From contig CP136068.1 of NCBI GenBank assembly GCA_032622095.1, positions 15,231,729 to 15,295,728 on the forward strand: 64,000 bases of DNA, written 5' to 3'. The DNA comes from Siphonodentalium dalli. Taxonomy: Eukaryota > Mollusca > Scaphopoda > Gadilida > Siphonodentaliidae. The translations under genes and the position numbers were made by a program. The notes below the pieces were generated by a model. It did not search any database. It was given only the letters and a program-made list of their open reading frames with translations, and was not told the DNA's origin. Shown piece after piece: positions 9,815 to 21,525 of this stretch; the first letter of the stretch is position 1, and each line of letters begins with the position of its first letter.

Positions 9815-11653
9815 ATATTGTGTCCACGGGCACGTGGGGCCACCCGGTCGGTCCCGGGCGGTCCCAATGTTCTTTTTGTCTATATACCATTTTATCGGAT
9901 TCTGAGGGGTTAATAACGCCGACCGGAGTCGATCGAGCGAGTACCATTTTGTAGGTTGACCTCGCGGGGTATGTCGCTACGTTATAACGTCGAAATATAG
10001 TGTCCACGGGCCCATGGGGCCTACCGGGCGGTCTCGGGTGGTCCCAATGTTCTTTTTGCTTATATACCATTTTATCAGATTTTGAGGGGTTAATAACACC
10101 GGCCGGAGTCGAGCGAACGAGTACCATTTTGTAGGTTGACCTCGTGGTGTATGCCGCTACGTTATAACGCCGAGATGTAGTGTCCACGGGCCCATGGGGC
10201 CTCCCGGGCGGTCCCGGGCGGTCCCGGGCGGTCGCAATGTTCTTTTTGTTTATATACCATTTTATCGGATTTTGAGGGGTTAATAACACCGGCCGGAGTC
10301 GAACGAGCGAGTAACATTTTCTAGGTTGACCTCGTGTGGTATGTCGCTACGTTATAACGTCGATATATTGTGTCCACGGGCACGTGGGGCCACCCGGGCG
10401 GTCCCAATGTTCTTTTTGTTTATATACCATTTTGTCGGATTTTGAGGGGTTAATAACACCGGCCGGGGTCGAGCGAGCGAGTAACATTTTCTAGGTTGAC
10501 CTCGTGGGGTATGACGCTATGTTATAACGTCGATATATTGTGTCCACGGGCACATGGGGCCACCCTGGCGGTCCGAATGTTCTTTTTCTTTATATACCAT
10601 TTTGTCGGATTTTGAGGGGTTAATAGCACCGGCCGGGGTCGAGCGAGCGAGTAACATTTTCTAGGTTGACCTCGTGAGGTATGTCGCTATGTTATAACGT
10701 CGAGATATAGTGTCCACGGGCCCATGGGGCCGCCCGGACGGTCCCGGGCGGTTCCAAGGTTCTTTTGTTTATACACTATTTTACCAGAATTTGAGGGGTT
10801 AATAACATCGGCCGTGGTCGCGTCAACAGGTCAATACATGGAATTAACACTCAGGTGTATTGCACTAGCGAGAATCACCAAAATAATATGTCTGAAAACA
10901 CACGAAGACACCAGTAATCACCAATGCTCTTTTAGCCAATATCGGCATTTGTGGGGGTTAATATGACCGACCGGAGACGAGCGAGCGAGTACATTTTTCT
11001 ATGTTGCCCTCAGGTGAGATATTGTGTCCACGGGCACGTGGGGCCACCCGGGCGGTCCCGGGCGGTCCCAATGTTCTTTTTGTTTATATACCATTTTGTC
11101 GGATTTTGAGGGGTTAATAACACCGACCGGGGTCGAGCGAGCGAGTAAGATTTTCTAGGTTGACCTCGTGGGATATTGCGCTATGTTATAACGTCGAGAT
11201 GTTGTGTCCACGGGCACGTGGGGCCACCCGGGCGGTCCCGGGCGGTCCCGGGCGGTCCCAATGTTATTTTTGTTTATATACCATTTTGTCGTTTTTGAGG
11301 GGTTAATAACACCGGCCGGGGTCGATCGAGCGAGTAACATTTTCTAGGTTGACCTCGTGGGGTATGTCGCTATCTTATAACGTCGAGATGTTGTGTCCAC
11401 GGGCACGTGGGGCCACCCGGGCGGTCCCGGGCGGTCCCAGTGTTCTTTTTGTTTATATACCATTTTGTCGTTTTTGAGGGGTTAATAACACCTGCCGGGG
11501 TCGAGCGAGCGAGTAACATTTTCTAGGTTGACCTCGTGGGGTATGTCGCTATGTTATAACGTCGATATATAGTGTCCACGGGCCCATGGGGCCGCCCGGG
11601 CGGTCCCGGGCGGTTCCACTGTTCTTTTGTTTATACACTATTTTACCTCAGTC
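9815..11653 (-). repeat. Satellite block 2, inverted copies of the same monomer
   Basis: About ten monomers in reverse orientation to block 1, marked by gtgtccacggg from 9819 to 11571 every 165-190 bp. One 315-bp interval again contains the accessory segment (about 10820-10950), now inverted. The ggtcccgggc decamer is present once to three times per monomer. ORFs across the block read Pro/Arg/Gly-rich repeats and are by-products of the monomer. Confidence 0.85.
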
Positions 11654-11939
11654 ATGATCTTGTCATCAGCGTCAGGGTTGGGTCAATTACATTGCAATGT
11701 AATTAATTACAATTACAATTCCATTGAAATATGTCAATTACAATTACAATTCCATTGAAATATGTCCATTACAATTACAATTACATTGGAAATGTAATGT
11801 AATTAATTACAATTACATTGGTTCAATTACAATTACAATTACAATTACTTTTGGTTAATGAAAATCGGGAAGAGCTTCAAGGAGGAAAGTCATTTGTGTT
11901 TGATGAACTTTATTGATATACATAAAATATAAAAGCAAA

Positions 11940-12441
11940 TTAAAGGCACGTGAGGCCTTAGTTGTCGAAAATATTCATATTTGTTCTATTCACCGTAAAC
12001 AGAAAAACATTAACACGCATACAGTTTCGTTCATATATACCATGACCACCACGTAAACAGCATGTTATCATAAAGACCTATTATATTTTACCTAAGCAAG
12101 GGCCTGATTGTGTTACAAAAGAGAGCACAATGCTACTGGCTAATCACACACAAACGGCATAAACGCTCTTTATTAGTTCCATATCAGGAATTCACCAACA
12201 AAGAACGCTCTTTATGTTTACCATCATAATATAAACAAACACCAGAAAAGTAACTTTTTATGCTTTTGTTTACATAACAATGGTCAAACATTTGACAATA
12301 ACATACTGTTTATGCGATATTTCTTATTTGTATACGGACGAAGTCTGTCTACATTTTGATGTTCTTTCTGTTTGTGGCGGTTTTTGACGGGTGGAAATAT
12401 TTTCACAGGATACCCACCGCCAAGGCCAACCGTACCTTTAA
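11940..12441. mobile_element. TTAA-target MITE, copy 1 (502 bp)
   Basis: Starts TTAA-AGGCACGTGAGGCCTT and ends CCAAGGCCAACCGTACCT-TTAA, so the ends are inverted and flanked by TTAA. TTAA duplication is the signature of piggyBac-type insertion. A second copy of identical length lies at 39735-40236. It sits inside the 3' region of the hAT element and is therefore younger than it. Confidence 0.8.
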
Positions 12442-12511
12442 TGTAACACAGTGAAACAATGTAAACTAAACAAAACAATAAAACAACAACTACATGTCGA
12501 GCACAAATTGT

Positions 12512-12740
12512 TCATTTGATGTGGTCGTTACAACTGACCATCATCATTCTTTCGAATGTGTCATCTGTCATTCGACACCTGTCGGGTCTGGATATTTTTC
12601 CTGCAATACTGAAGAGCCGCTCAACAGGTGCTGATGAGGCAGGGACACAGATGTGCTTTGCAGCTAGCAGGCTTAACCCAGGAAAGTTTGTACAATTAAG
12701 TCGCCAGTATGAAGAGGGCGCTCATATTGATCCCTATGTT
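12512..12740 (-). CDS. hAT transposase, C-terminal dimerisation region (fragment)
   Basis: Read on the minus strand from about 12740 down to a stop at 12514-12512. It contains YWRLN..FPGLSLLAAKHICVPA, then SSAPVERLFSIAGKI and a few more residues. This is the classic hAT C-terminal signature (W....FP.L..LA...L.VPA.S...ERLFS.AG). The segment is open, so at least this exon is not obviously broken. The protein acts in the nucleus to cut and join the element's ends, but a complete transposase was not reconstructed here. Confidence 0.85.
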
Positions 12741-12741
12741 T

Positions 12742-13890
12742 AAATAATTAACATTAAGATACATCATTATGTATAATTTGCCTACATACTAATAGCAGGG
12801 ATTAAAACAATCAAGCCAGCTAGGGTTGTAAATCACACACAATGACATAATCAGGGTTATGAAGTAAAACAGGCCACCGGTGTGCCTAATGCTGCCTTTG
12901 TTAGGGGATTAACGCATTGATAAAATACTGCAGTGGAGTCATATAATTAGGACATTAATTAAAGATATATTCCGGGAATGTTCAGAAACAACAATAATGT
13001 TTATGAATTTTTTTTTTTTTAAATCCAATACATGTACTTGTATTAATTATGTACATATTCTCATGATGATATACACATTATTGTAGGTGTATTAAACATA
13101 TACATATAATAATAACAATAACATATATAAACTAGAGGTCAGATTCCATGGAATCAGATATACTTCCATGGTATTCCATCCCATCCCATGTGAGTGTTAT
13201 GCGTATATGTGTATTCCTCTTAATTCGAATTCATATTGGTGCTTAATGATCCGATGGTGGACTTGCATTGACATTTCTAAATACTAAATATACTCCAAAG
13301 GTTTATGTCATGATGATTAATGACTGTCTAATGCATCATGGTCCTGACCAACTGAGTCACCATTCACCCAGCCAATTAGTTCATTTGTATTCAGTAGGGA
13401 TACATTTTATGGCTAATTATAACCGCTCCCCTGGATGCCCAAATCCTGTTCAACGGTCACGAAATTTTGTGTGTCTGATTTTTGAGTAATTGGCATACAT
13501 GTATATATATCAAAAGGGTGCAAATCATATTAATTTGAGTAATATATTTCACCCGTTAACAATGTTACGCGCTACCAGGATTAAACGGTCCACTCTAAAA
13601 CTTATACAATCGTTCGAAAGTTGCACCTGGATACTTCTGACCACGTCAACAAATTTTTGTCTCAAAGTTTTATTTTTAAAGTAATTTTCCACATTTGTTT
13701 GCTGTGGAATTTGCCAAGTCTGAACCCACCCGACGCAAACTCTCCGCTGAGCATACATCTTGGAGGCGTACCTACAGTATACCGACGTACATGCTCCTGC
13801 ATTAAACTAGATCTTTATTAGCACGTTTGGATTTGGGGCTACAATTAGGTTAGTGATAGACTACTTAAGTATAAATATTTATATTATACT
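12742..13890. other. hAT interior, unassigned
   Basis: About 1.1 kb expected to hold more transposase exons or introns. I could not recognise the DDE core. A minus-strand ORF at 13549-13758 has no known motif. Confidence 0.4.
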
Positions 13891-13899
13891 AGCAGGGTG

Positions 13900-14340
13900 A
13901 CCAGACTTCGTCCGTGCTGTTTTCCCTATTGACAATTTTGAAGGTCAAGGTCAGGTCGGGGACTCAATTTGACCCGTGTAAAACAGTCCCACGACAAAAT
14001 TACCCCTAGGTATCAATTTCATCAAAATCCCGTCGAAAGGCGCGATTTGACATTGAATTGACCATTTTAAAGGTCAAGGTCAGGTCGGGGACACAGTTTT
14101 ACCGGTCCAAAACACTCCCCGGACAAACGTACCCATAGGTATCAAATTTCGTGGAAATCCATCCGTTTTACACGATTTGACATTGAATTGACCATTTTTA
14201 AAGTCATGACCAGGTCGGGTTTTAAAAACACTCCCCGGACAAAAGTAACCCTAGATATCAAATTTCGTCGAAATCCGTCCGGCTGTTTTCCCGGCCATAC
14301 CTAACAGACAAACAGACAGAAGTCCCAAAATATGTAGTAG
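13900..14340 (+). repeat. Three tandem copies of an about 129-bp unit
   Basis: 'ttgacc(a)attttaaaggtcaaggtcaggtcgggga' starts near 13930, 14059 and 14188, with shared 'cggacaaa.gtaccc.taggtatcaa' and 'tcgtcgaaatccgtcc'. The end 'acagacaaacagacag' is a phrase common in dispersed mollusc repeats (general knowledge, not checked). Confidence 0.75.
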
Positions 14341-14723
14341 ATAGCGTTGTCACGAGTAAACCGATCCATCTGAAAATTCGAAAATGGCACTTTAGATTTT
14401 CGATGGAATTTACCAAAAGTCTCAACCCACCCCATCTTGCATTCTCCGTTGGGTATGTTACTTTTAAAGTATAGCGGTCAAGATTTGGGGGGGGGTGGCT
14501 TGAATAGAATATCCAAATGTACCTGCTACGGCATTACCTTGCTCTTTAATTAGCCCGTTTTGGATTTGGTGGGAAGAATAGGTGCATTTTCCCGTTCCCC
14601 GTATAGCGGAAAGGGGTATATATAGTCACGCATTTCAATCAGTTTATAATCATATTTAAAGTTTAAATATATACAGTTATATGCCTATATATTTAATACT
14701 AATATATTTTCTTATAAATTAAC

Positions 14724-14830
14724 AGCGCAGTGCGTAGCCGAGTGGTGAGAGCGTCAAACCTTCAGTTTGTGTTTTATTGCGACGTGAGTTCGAATCCCGT
14801 CAAATTATCTACTATTTTTTTTTTTTTTAA
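14724..14830 (+). mobile_element. tRNA-derived SINE head or tRNA pseudogene
   Basis: 'tagccgagtggtgagagc' resembles an RNA polymerase III A box and D arm. 'gagttcgaatccc' at 14786-14798 is a near-perfect B box/T arm (ggttcganncc). A long T run follows at 14814-14828 and would terminate Pol III. The acceptor stem and a proper anticodon loop do not pair, so it is not a functional tRNA. Confidence 0.6.
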
Positions 14831-17097
14831 CATGCTTTGGTGTATTTTAATCATCAAATACGAATAATACCAAACTAAAGATAATGTAAAGATGCTTTTT
14901 ATATTCGATAAATAACTAGAATATAAACGTCGATGTGTTATTGAATCGGATATAAAACAATAAACACGTGGGTCGGTTTTCGCATATATAACATGAAGCG
15001 CGCTTAATGAACGTTCGGTCCGAAGAATATAATGAGTGATTAACAACAACACACAAAGAGTTTGAACGTAATCGAACAGAAAAGAGCGTTCTCTATAAGT
15101 AGATTCCTTTATGGTAGGAATAATGAGCGGTTGTTTCACGTTTGCTTTTTGACAAGACTTAAATGACGGTGAACGAAACTATCAGTGGTGTTTTATTTTG
15201 CGAAAGTATAAAAGGAGTCATTTCCAATTCAGCAGACATATACTGACGGAAAGAATTGAATGTCTATCAGCAGTATACTACGGTTTATAACAATATTCAA
15301 ATTGTTCTTACGAAAATGATGATGTTTGCATGTTTCTATGTGTTTATCGTTGTTATCGCAAATGGAATAATTGGCTATACGTCGTCATTACGTTAGTTGA
15401 AATATACACCGTATAACGAAGGCTTGTTTGATCACATTAATGTAATGTTTGTATTTTGTTTGGTTGTATATGATATGCAATGCGTTGAAGATGCGAAAGA
15501 ACATACAAAAGTGAAATGCACGCACGCAGATAGCTCATGACACACTCTACACGATAAAATGATAATTTACCACACACCATGGGCTACACAATTTACGAAT
15601 AGGTGGGTTTATATTAAAATCCAAGTTATTTGCTTTATAACGGCTCCGATATAAACTCATACCAATATACCACTCTGGAAATGATTGTTGGAATTCGACG
15701 GGCGTTCTATCAGTTCTCTGGTAGAGGATTGAGACTGGCCCGCGGCAAGAAGGGTGTATTCGAATCGGAGGTAGGTTCCATCCCACGGGGGTGGGGTAGC
15801 CAGAGGAAGGAGAGAGGGGAGTGACAAATTTTTGGCGTATATATATAGATAATATATATTATATATATAAGCGGAATTATTTTGAAGAGCACTTTTCACT
15901 TGACTGAGAAAAAAATAATGTTCTAAGTCCAAAAGTTTTGGATGAAATATTGGAGCCTTTTTCAAAAAGTGAAAACAAAATGAACGACTTTTCTGGAACA
16001 GGGCGATTTCGATCCGCTTTGGACTCTGGATTCCCCAAAAGTTATCTCCGTTTCGCGTATCGCATAATATGACTTTTTATGAATAAGTAACGGATAGTTT
16101 GGGGAATGAGATGTGAGCTTGTACAACATTCGTTCAAAGTTCGCGAATTACATTTGGATAGACATATTTATGTTATATTCCAAGTTTCATCTGATTCGGA
16201 GAAGAATTAAAAATTGGTACCACAGACCACCCCTCCCCTGACCCACAATACTGGACCGACACTTGCAAACTTTGAGGGCCCGTAACGCTTGCATTTCTTC
16301 TCGGATTACAAAAATCCTTTCCAGTATGGGTTTGTTTTCGTTCAGGGAATCTACATACTTAAATAGATGAATGTCAATATAAAAAAAAAATGGCGAAAAT
16401 TGTGCCCCCACCCCAGTGTAAAAATATATGTCCAACCCTGTGAAATTTTCTTCTTCGGACTAAGCTGACAACGTTCAACACGACTACAAAAACCAAATAC
16501 AGTTATCTGGAATGATACGGGAGGACAACAGAGTACAATAAAATAGAGGTTTGCCAACTATGAGCGGTAACTCTTCAGGGAAAGCGCGGACACAAGTTTT
16601 TATGCCCGCGGGCAGTAGTGCATATCGAGATGTGCATACGGTCTAATTTTCGATGCTCTGCTTCTTATAATTTCCGAGATAATAAAATGACATTTTTTTC
16701 AAATAAAGGGAGATAACTCCTCGGTGAAAGCGCGGACAAAATCGTTATGGGCCATAGGCATAGAACTCATGTACCCCAACCTATTTACCAAGTTTTAGTG
16801 TCCTACTTCTTGTACTTTTCGAGTAATAGTGGTTACAAAAGTGTCAAGTATAATAATAATAACAATGAAAAATAATCGCAAAAGGGCCATAACTCCGCCA
16901 AGAAACATTGGGCGGAAATCCGGATACCATTATATCGAGTAAACCTTCGATGCCTACATTCGCTAGAGATTTCGCGTTCCTACTGCAATCAGTTTCTGAG
17001 TATTTCGAAATAAACGGAAAACGACCTCAGTAGAAAAACAATATACTTCCTTGGTTACACCATGGAAGTATAATAATATAAAATAAAATTCAACATG
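14831..17097. other. hAT interior, low-complexity and unassigned
   Basis: No recognised transposase exon. Repeated phrases such as 'aaagcgcggacaaaa', 'gggagataactcctc' and 'gggccataactccgcc' suggest older interspersed repeats. 'atatatatagataatatatattatatatat' lies near 15838. Confidence 0.4.
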
Positions 17098-17103
17098 ACT
17101 TAC

Positions 17104-17274
17104 CTTTAGATGTGTGATGAAATTTGAAGTTTCTTTTGCTGAACCCGAAATCAGTGTTGGACAATGTTTACATGTAGCTTTGAAGTTGTCAGAAATATCA
17201 TTGGGCAAGGTAAAATGTTGCCTCATGAATGAAAAACTTTGAGAAGGCATCGCTAATGACTCTAATAGAGGCAA
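17104..17274 (-). CDS. hAT transposase, N-terminal BED zinc-finger exon
   Basis: Minus strand. From the ATG at 17274 the reading holds HFTLPNDISDNFKATCKHC, then SNFITHLK. This is the BED pattern: aromatic lead, CxxC, then a first His. The exon stops at a strong donor (aag|gtaagt, complement of 17098-17104) just after HLK. The final zinc His must therefore come from the next exon. The frame continues into the intron as VSH by chance. BED fingers give DNA binding to hAT transposases. The next exon was not identified. Confidence 0.75.
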
Positions 17275-17872
17275 AGAGATAATGATTGCTTGATAATCAG
17301 TGATGCAGTTATATACAAACTTGTAACAACAAATGATGAGACCATCTCATTATGGGGGGGGGGGGGGGCTATCAAAACATTGTTCATATTAATTCTATTG
17401 TGACCCACAACTTGTGAGTTGTTTTAAATCAAACCACATTTAGACTATCAAAATATTGTGTGACTTCTATAGTGAGAGGGTTTCATGACTCCATCTTTGA
17501 AGTTTTAATTGAGAACATGTATCCATGAAACTACTATCATAGAAGGAAAATATGAGGATAATGACCCCATGTGTATAACACTAGTCAAGTAAGTTAGTAA
17601 CCAAGTGTTTTACCTGATACTATTATCATAGTCATGTCACATTTCAGATACAAATGCTGATGTGTTAACTTGTTATATTGGTCTGTATTTTTGGAATGTA
17701 ATTGAAAATGTAATTGAAATTACACCCTTTTTATCAATGTAATTAATTACATTCAATTACATGTAATTGAAAAAACCTTCAATTACAAATTACATCCAAT
17801 TTCTTGGGAAAATGTAATTAATTACATTCAATTACAATTACAAATTACAATTACCCCAACCCTGATCAGCGT

Positions 17873-19205
17873 GCATACTCCAAATGCCGGTAGCCGGGTA
17901 CTCATGGCAGAACATTCTCTAGAAGTTTACGATTCAATTGGTTATGTGACCGTTAACTATGGTAACCTCAAACGACTGCTACAGATACCCTTAAAGTAAT
18001 TGAGCTCCTATAACGTGGTGTCACCCCAGTAAAACCACACTAACCACCAACACCGCGTTAAGGCACACATTGTTTACCTTAGTTGTTTTCAAAATATACT
18101 ATTGTCATAAACCTATTCAGTTAACAGATAACAACCTCGATGTCTTGTTTCAGTTTCCGAGTCAGCTAATTTTGATTCGTGTATACTAACACAGACACAC
18201 TACATCACAAACGTCTGTGGTCAGTTAGCAATATATCACTGATGAACATTTGCATTGCCCGTGTGTTAAAGTAAACCAAGTTCCGTGATTGGTCAGCTAT
18301 CAATTATGAAATTGATTATAACAACCACAACACGGACATAGTCACATATTGTAATCAATAACTTTGCTACTGGAATGTTGAATCCTCATGTCAGTATGTT
18401 CTCCCGAAAAATCCACACATCATCTGCTTATAATAGAAATTGTTTTAGGTAGATAATCTGCTTAGAATCGCCTCATTTTGAGTGATAATGTGCTGATAAC
18501 GAGAACGCTTTAGTCACATGATCGACTCATAATGTGGCGATTCTAAGCTTATTATGTGCGGACAATGACACAGATAATCCAACTCACGACTGCCAGTTGT
18601 ATGTTCTTTCACGGTGGCCCGCGCCAAAAAACGAAATAACTGATGACTACTCAATTTAGTATCAAATAATCACATTATGTACCTATTTCAAGTCATATGT
18701 CGATTATGTGCGTATTTGCGAGAGGATATATTGCCACGTTGGTCAGTTTGCAAAGGTTTATTTCGAAATATACGCTCTTAGGTGGCCATCATTGATATTA
18801 ACATATCGTAAGTTGCATAGTTATGTATGTTGAGCATCATATACGATCATTGAAATTAAATATAGAATAATTAAAACTTCAGGAGATATGCACACGACCA
18901 AATTGATAGTTCGTCATATTTGAGTCAATTTTAGCATCGGATGGTAATATGATTATGTCACAACTACTATAGATAATGGGAAGACAATTACGAACGTTCA
19001 ATCATATACTCATATTGTGTGTTCCCACTTAAGTACAATGCTTACTGAGTGCTTACTGAATGTGGAACATTTAGCCCTTTTTAGGAAATGAAAGTCTTGT
19101 AACCGATAACATGAAATTTAGCTGAAGTCTTGTAACCGATAACATGAAATTTAGCCTTGTGAAAATGCTCTGTTAATTACCTTGTTTGCTTATATTTTTA
19201 TTCAG
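17873..19205. other. Intron before A4 (repeated intron type) with a MITE
   Basis: From about 18185 it resumes the B-to-A intron ('cccgtgtgttaaagtaaacc', 'gattggtcagctatcaatta'), so 6700-18185 is inserted material. It contains the MITE at 18421-18650. The phrase 'cttgtaaccgataacatgaa' is duplicated in tandem at 19092-19155. It ends 'tttattcag'. Confidence 0.65.
18421..18650 (+). mobile_element. Palindrome-centred MITE, copy a
   Basis: Carries 'gcttagaatcgcctcatttt' followed about 80 bp later by its inverse 'aatgtggcgattctaagc', plus 'atctgcttataata' at the start and 'gtgcggacaatgacaca' downstream. Related copies are at 23316-23552 (same place in the sister module) and 31085-31338 (opposite strand). 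Confidence 0.7.
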
Positions 19206-19345
19206 TCCAATAGATACAAGCACATACGAGACATTGATTACTGAGCCCACTGACAAAGATCAACAATACTGCGGGCTTGATGGCGTCATGTTAGAGAGGG
19301 GTAACGTCCAGGCTGAATACATGTACAATGACTGCAAATCTTTGG
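19206..19345 (+). CDS. Exon A4, ITAM-like tyrosine-motif exon
   Basis: 140 nt between 'tttattcag' and 'gtgagtat'. STYETL and QYCGLDG keep their ten-residue spacing, and EYMYNDCKSL keeps the distal tyrosines. It differs from A5 at about 13 of 140 positions. Most differences change an amino acid, but none touches a tyrosine or a +3 leucine. The opening is PIDTS instead of PIDPS. Confidence 0.85.
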
Positions 19346-19728
19346 GTGAGTATTTACTCTTGTATTACAATTATTTACAGCTGAGCATTTACTGGCGTAT
19401 AATTGGCGTACTACACATGTACTGCTAATATTTACTGCATTATACTACAAATCTACTGGTGATCATTTAATGTCGTATTACAAATCTACTGGTAATAATT
19501 TAATGTCGTATTGTAAATCTACTGGTAACACAGATCTAATGGTGATAATTTAATGTCGTATTGTAAATCTACTGGTAACACAAATCTACTGGTAATAATT
19601 TAATGTCGGATTGTAAATCCACTGGTAACACAAATCTACTGGTGATAATTTAATGTCGTATTGTAAATCTACTGGTGATACAAATCTACTGGTGATAATT
19701 TAATTTCGTATTACAAATCAAACATTGA
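19346..19728 (+). repeat. Intron after A4: regular minisatellite
   Basis: At 19440-19700, 'aaatctactggt(g/a)ataa' and 'tttaatgtcgtattgt' alternate with a period near 33 bp, including higher-order pairs ('ctggtaacacaaatctactgg'). It is the most uniform of these arrays, implying recent turnover. Confidence 0.8.
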
Positions 19729-21521
19729 GGTCGGATTTGACATCTCAGGTTTGACGCTGGTCTATGTAAACCCCTAGGTTTAAACCGCCGTGAGTCATCT
19801 AAATCCGTAGTTCAAACCCGATACCGCAGGTCTAAGTGACGCATTCGTCATCTCTTTTTTCAACCTGGTCCGGTCAAACCAGTGGTTTAGCAGTTGTGTC
19901 TCTGTATCGTCGAGGTAATTAATCGTACTTCCCTAATGCGGACCGCCTCGTTTTATTGATTGCGACAATCAATAATTACGACATCGAGTATATTTTTTTG
20001 GAAATTTATAAGCGGGAAGCATTCGCACATATAAAGCGTGTTGGGATAAGTTTTCGAATTCTCTTTAGCGTTTTAAAAGCTCCAACCGGCAACTAAACCA
20101 TCTAATTCGGCGGTCCAGCTAAACCAGCTTCACCGAGGTTAAACGTGAGGTGACAATTCTGTCTTTTCTTCATCGCGGTTTAGAATTGTCAAACAATCAG
20201 TCAAAGGGTGGAGCTGTAAATAATCTCGAGTATAAGTTGTCGATGCGGTGTTATCATGTTATCATGTCAGAGTTGATTTATTCGCTTTGCTCATATATGG
20301 ACATGATCCTTCAACATGATTTTTACAACTGTCTTGTGGTTTTTTTGTTTGGCTTGTGGCAATCACAAATACTGATGTTTTCTACGAATTCATTTGAAGG
20401 GTTAAACGTTTTAATTTTGACACCAAAACGATGCTACATTAGGGAAGTACGATGCTATACACATAGTTTGCAATCCTAAACTTATATTGCTACGAGTCAA
20501 ATGTGTATAACTTATTTTGATGTAGATCATGACACAAAGCTCTACTCTGGCTACGCCCATCAATTCCCATAATATTTATTTACTGAAAGCTGTCCCTTTG
20601 CATGGTTGCCCACTTCCAACAGTTCATATGTCACTTCTGGTGAGCATTCACAAGCAAATTGCATTTAAATTACTGACCTCTTGGCTCAGGACTGGCTCGA
20701 TTATGGAGCCTTTATTAAGCATCATAGGGGCATACGGCCCCTTTGAGCGACATGAGCCTGCGACACCTTTGTGCACATTTTAATAATTTGAACATTTTAT
20801 TTAAAAAAAAATGTAATTACATTTAAAACAAATATTAATTTAAATTTTAAATTTGGGTTTAAGTTAGGTTCAACTCCTTACAAATTTAACAACAAATTGT
20901 TTTAATTTTTTTAAATTAAATTTTTTCTTATCTTTAAATCGAATTTTCTAAAACCTACCCTCGTCGTTATACCTTCCGAGTCACCACACCTAATTTGGTT
21001 GAAATCGCTCAGGGGCATGGGAGAACAGTTGTGAACAGACAGACGGGCATACAGATAGACAGATCCTATACCCTTTAATATATACAGATATACATGTAAA
21101 TACAAAAATAATTGTCTTTGCGGGAAAAGCATCTTGCAGAACAATTATCACAGACAAAGTGATGAACAGCGTGTGAAACTCGTGTTGAGAGATATGCCCT
21201 TTGTCGTATTAATTTAAACCCAGAATTAGATCTGATTAATGGTCCATGCGCGATACTTGTTTCTCAATGAAAAAATCCATTGAGCGTGCACCCGTTCGCG
21301 GTAATTAATGACCATTAATAACCATTACATCAGCCTGTCTTTTGGTCCGATTGGTAAGAGGGTAGTTTGACTGCATGCTCATATCACCGAATCGAGTTTC
21401 CAAGTAGCTGGCAACTGAACGACAAAAAACGCTCCCATTAGACCCGGTTTGGCTGGACCGCCAATGTAGATTTAAACCAGGTTTAAACTCGGAGGTTCAA
21501 ACCGGAGATGACGAGTCAGGC
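19729..21521. mobile_element. TIR element of unknown superfamily, copy 1 (about 1.8 kb)
   Basis: Ends 'ggtcggatttgacatctcagg' and 'ccggagatgacgagtcagg' are imperfect inverted repeats. TTTAAACC words are abundant near both ends. It interrupts the minisatellite of the A4 intron. The same element at the same site in the A5 module shows that it was present before the duplication. No transposase was recognised. 'gttgaaatcgctcaggggcatggg' followed by 'acagacagacgg' near 21000 is a dispersed-repeat motif. Confidence 0.7.
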
Positions 21522-21525
21522 CTGA

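Larger units (their letters stand above)
11673..17864 (-). mobile_element. hAT-superfamily DNA transposon, 6192 bp, with nested insertions
   Basis: Termini are CAGGGTTGGG and CCCAACCCTG. Both are flanked by ATCAGCGT (11665-11672 and 17865-17872), a perfect 8-bp target duplication as expected for hAT. Subterminal regions (11685-11860 and 17700-17855) are packed with AATTAC/GTAATT words, probably transposase binding sites. Transposase pieces on the minus strand are an N-terminal BED finger (17104-17274) and the C-terminal dimerisation domain (12512-12740). The catalytic middle was not recognised. At least one TTAA-type MITE lies inside, so the element is long and probably inactive. Confidence 0.9.

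Noticed and set aside
9729-10289. 186-codon minus-strand ORF with repeated Pro-Gly-Arg-rich segments, collagen-like at first sight
   Set aside because: It is a read-through of the 170-bp satellite monomers, and the frame shifts wherever the decamer count changes. No coding signal.
14724-14830. Functional tRNA gene
   Set aside because: A and B boxes are present, but the acceptor stem and anticodon loop do not pair properly. Better read as a SINE head or pseudogene.
16963-17097. Extension of the BED-finger ORF past HLK, including an apparent VSH zinc ligand
   Set aside because: A strong gtaagt donor lies exactly at HLK, and the following sequence is low-complexity. The His is probably intronic.
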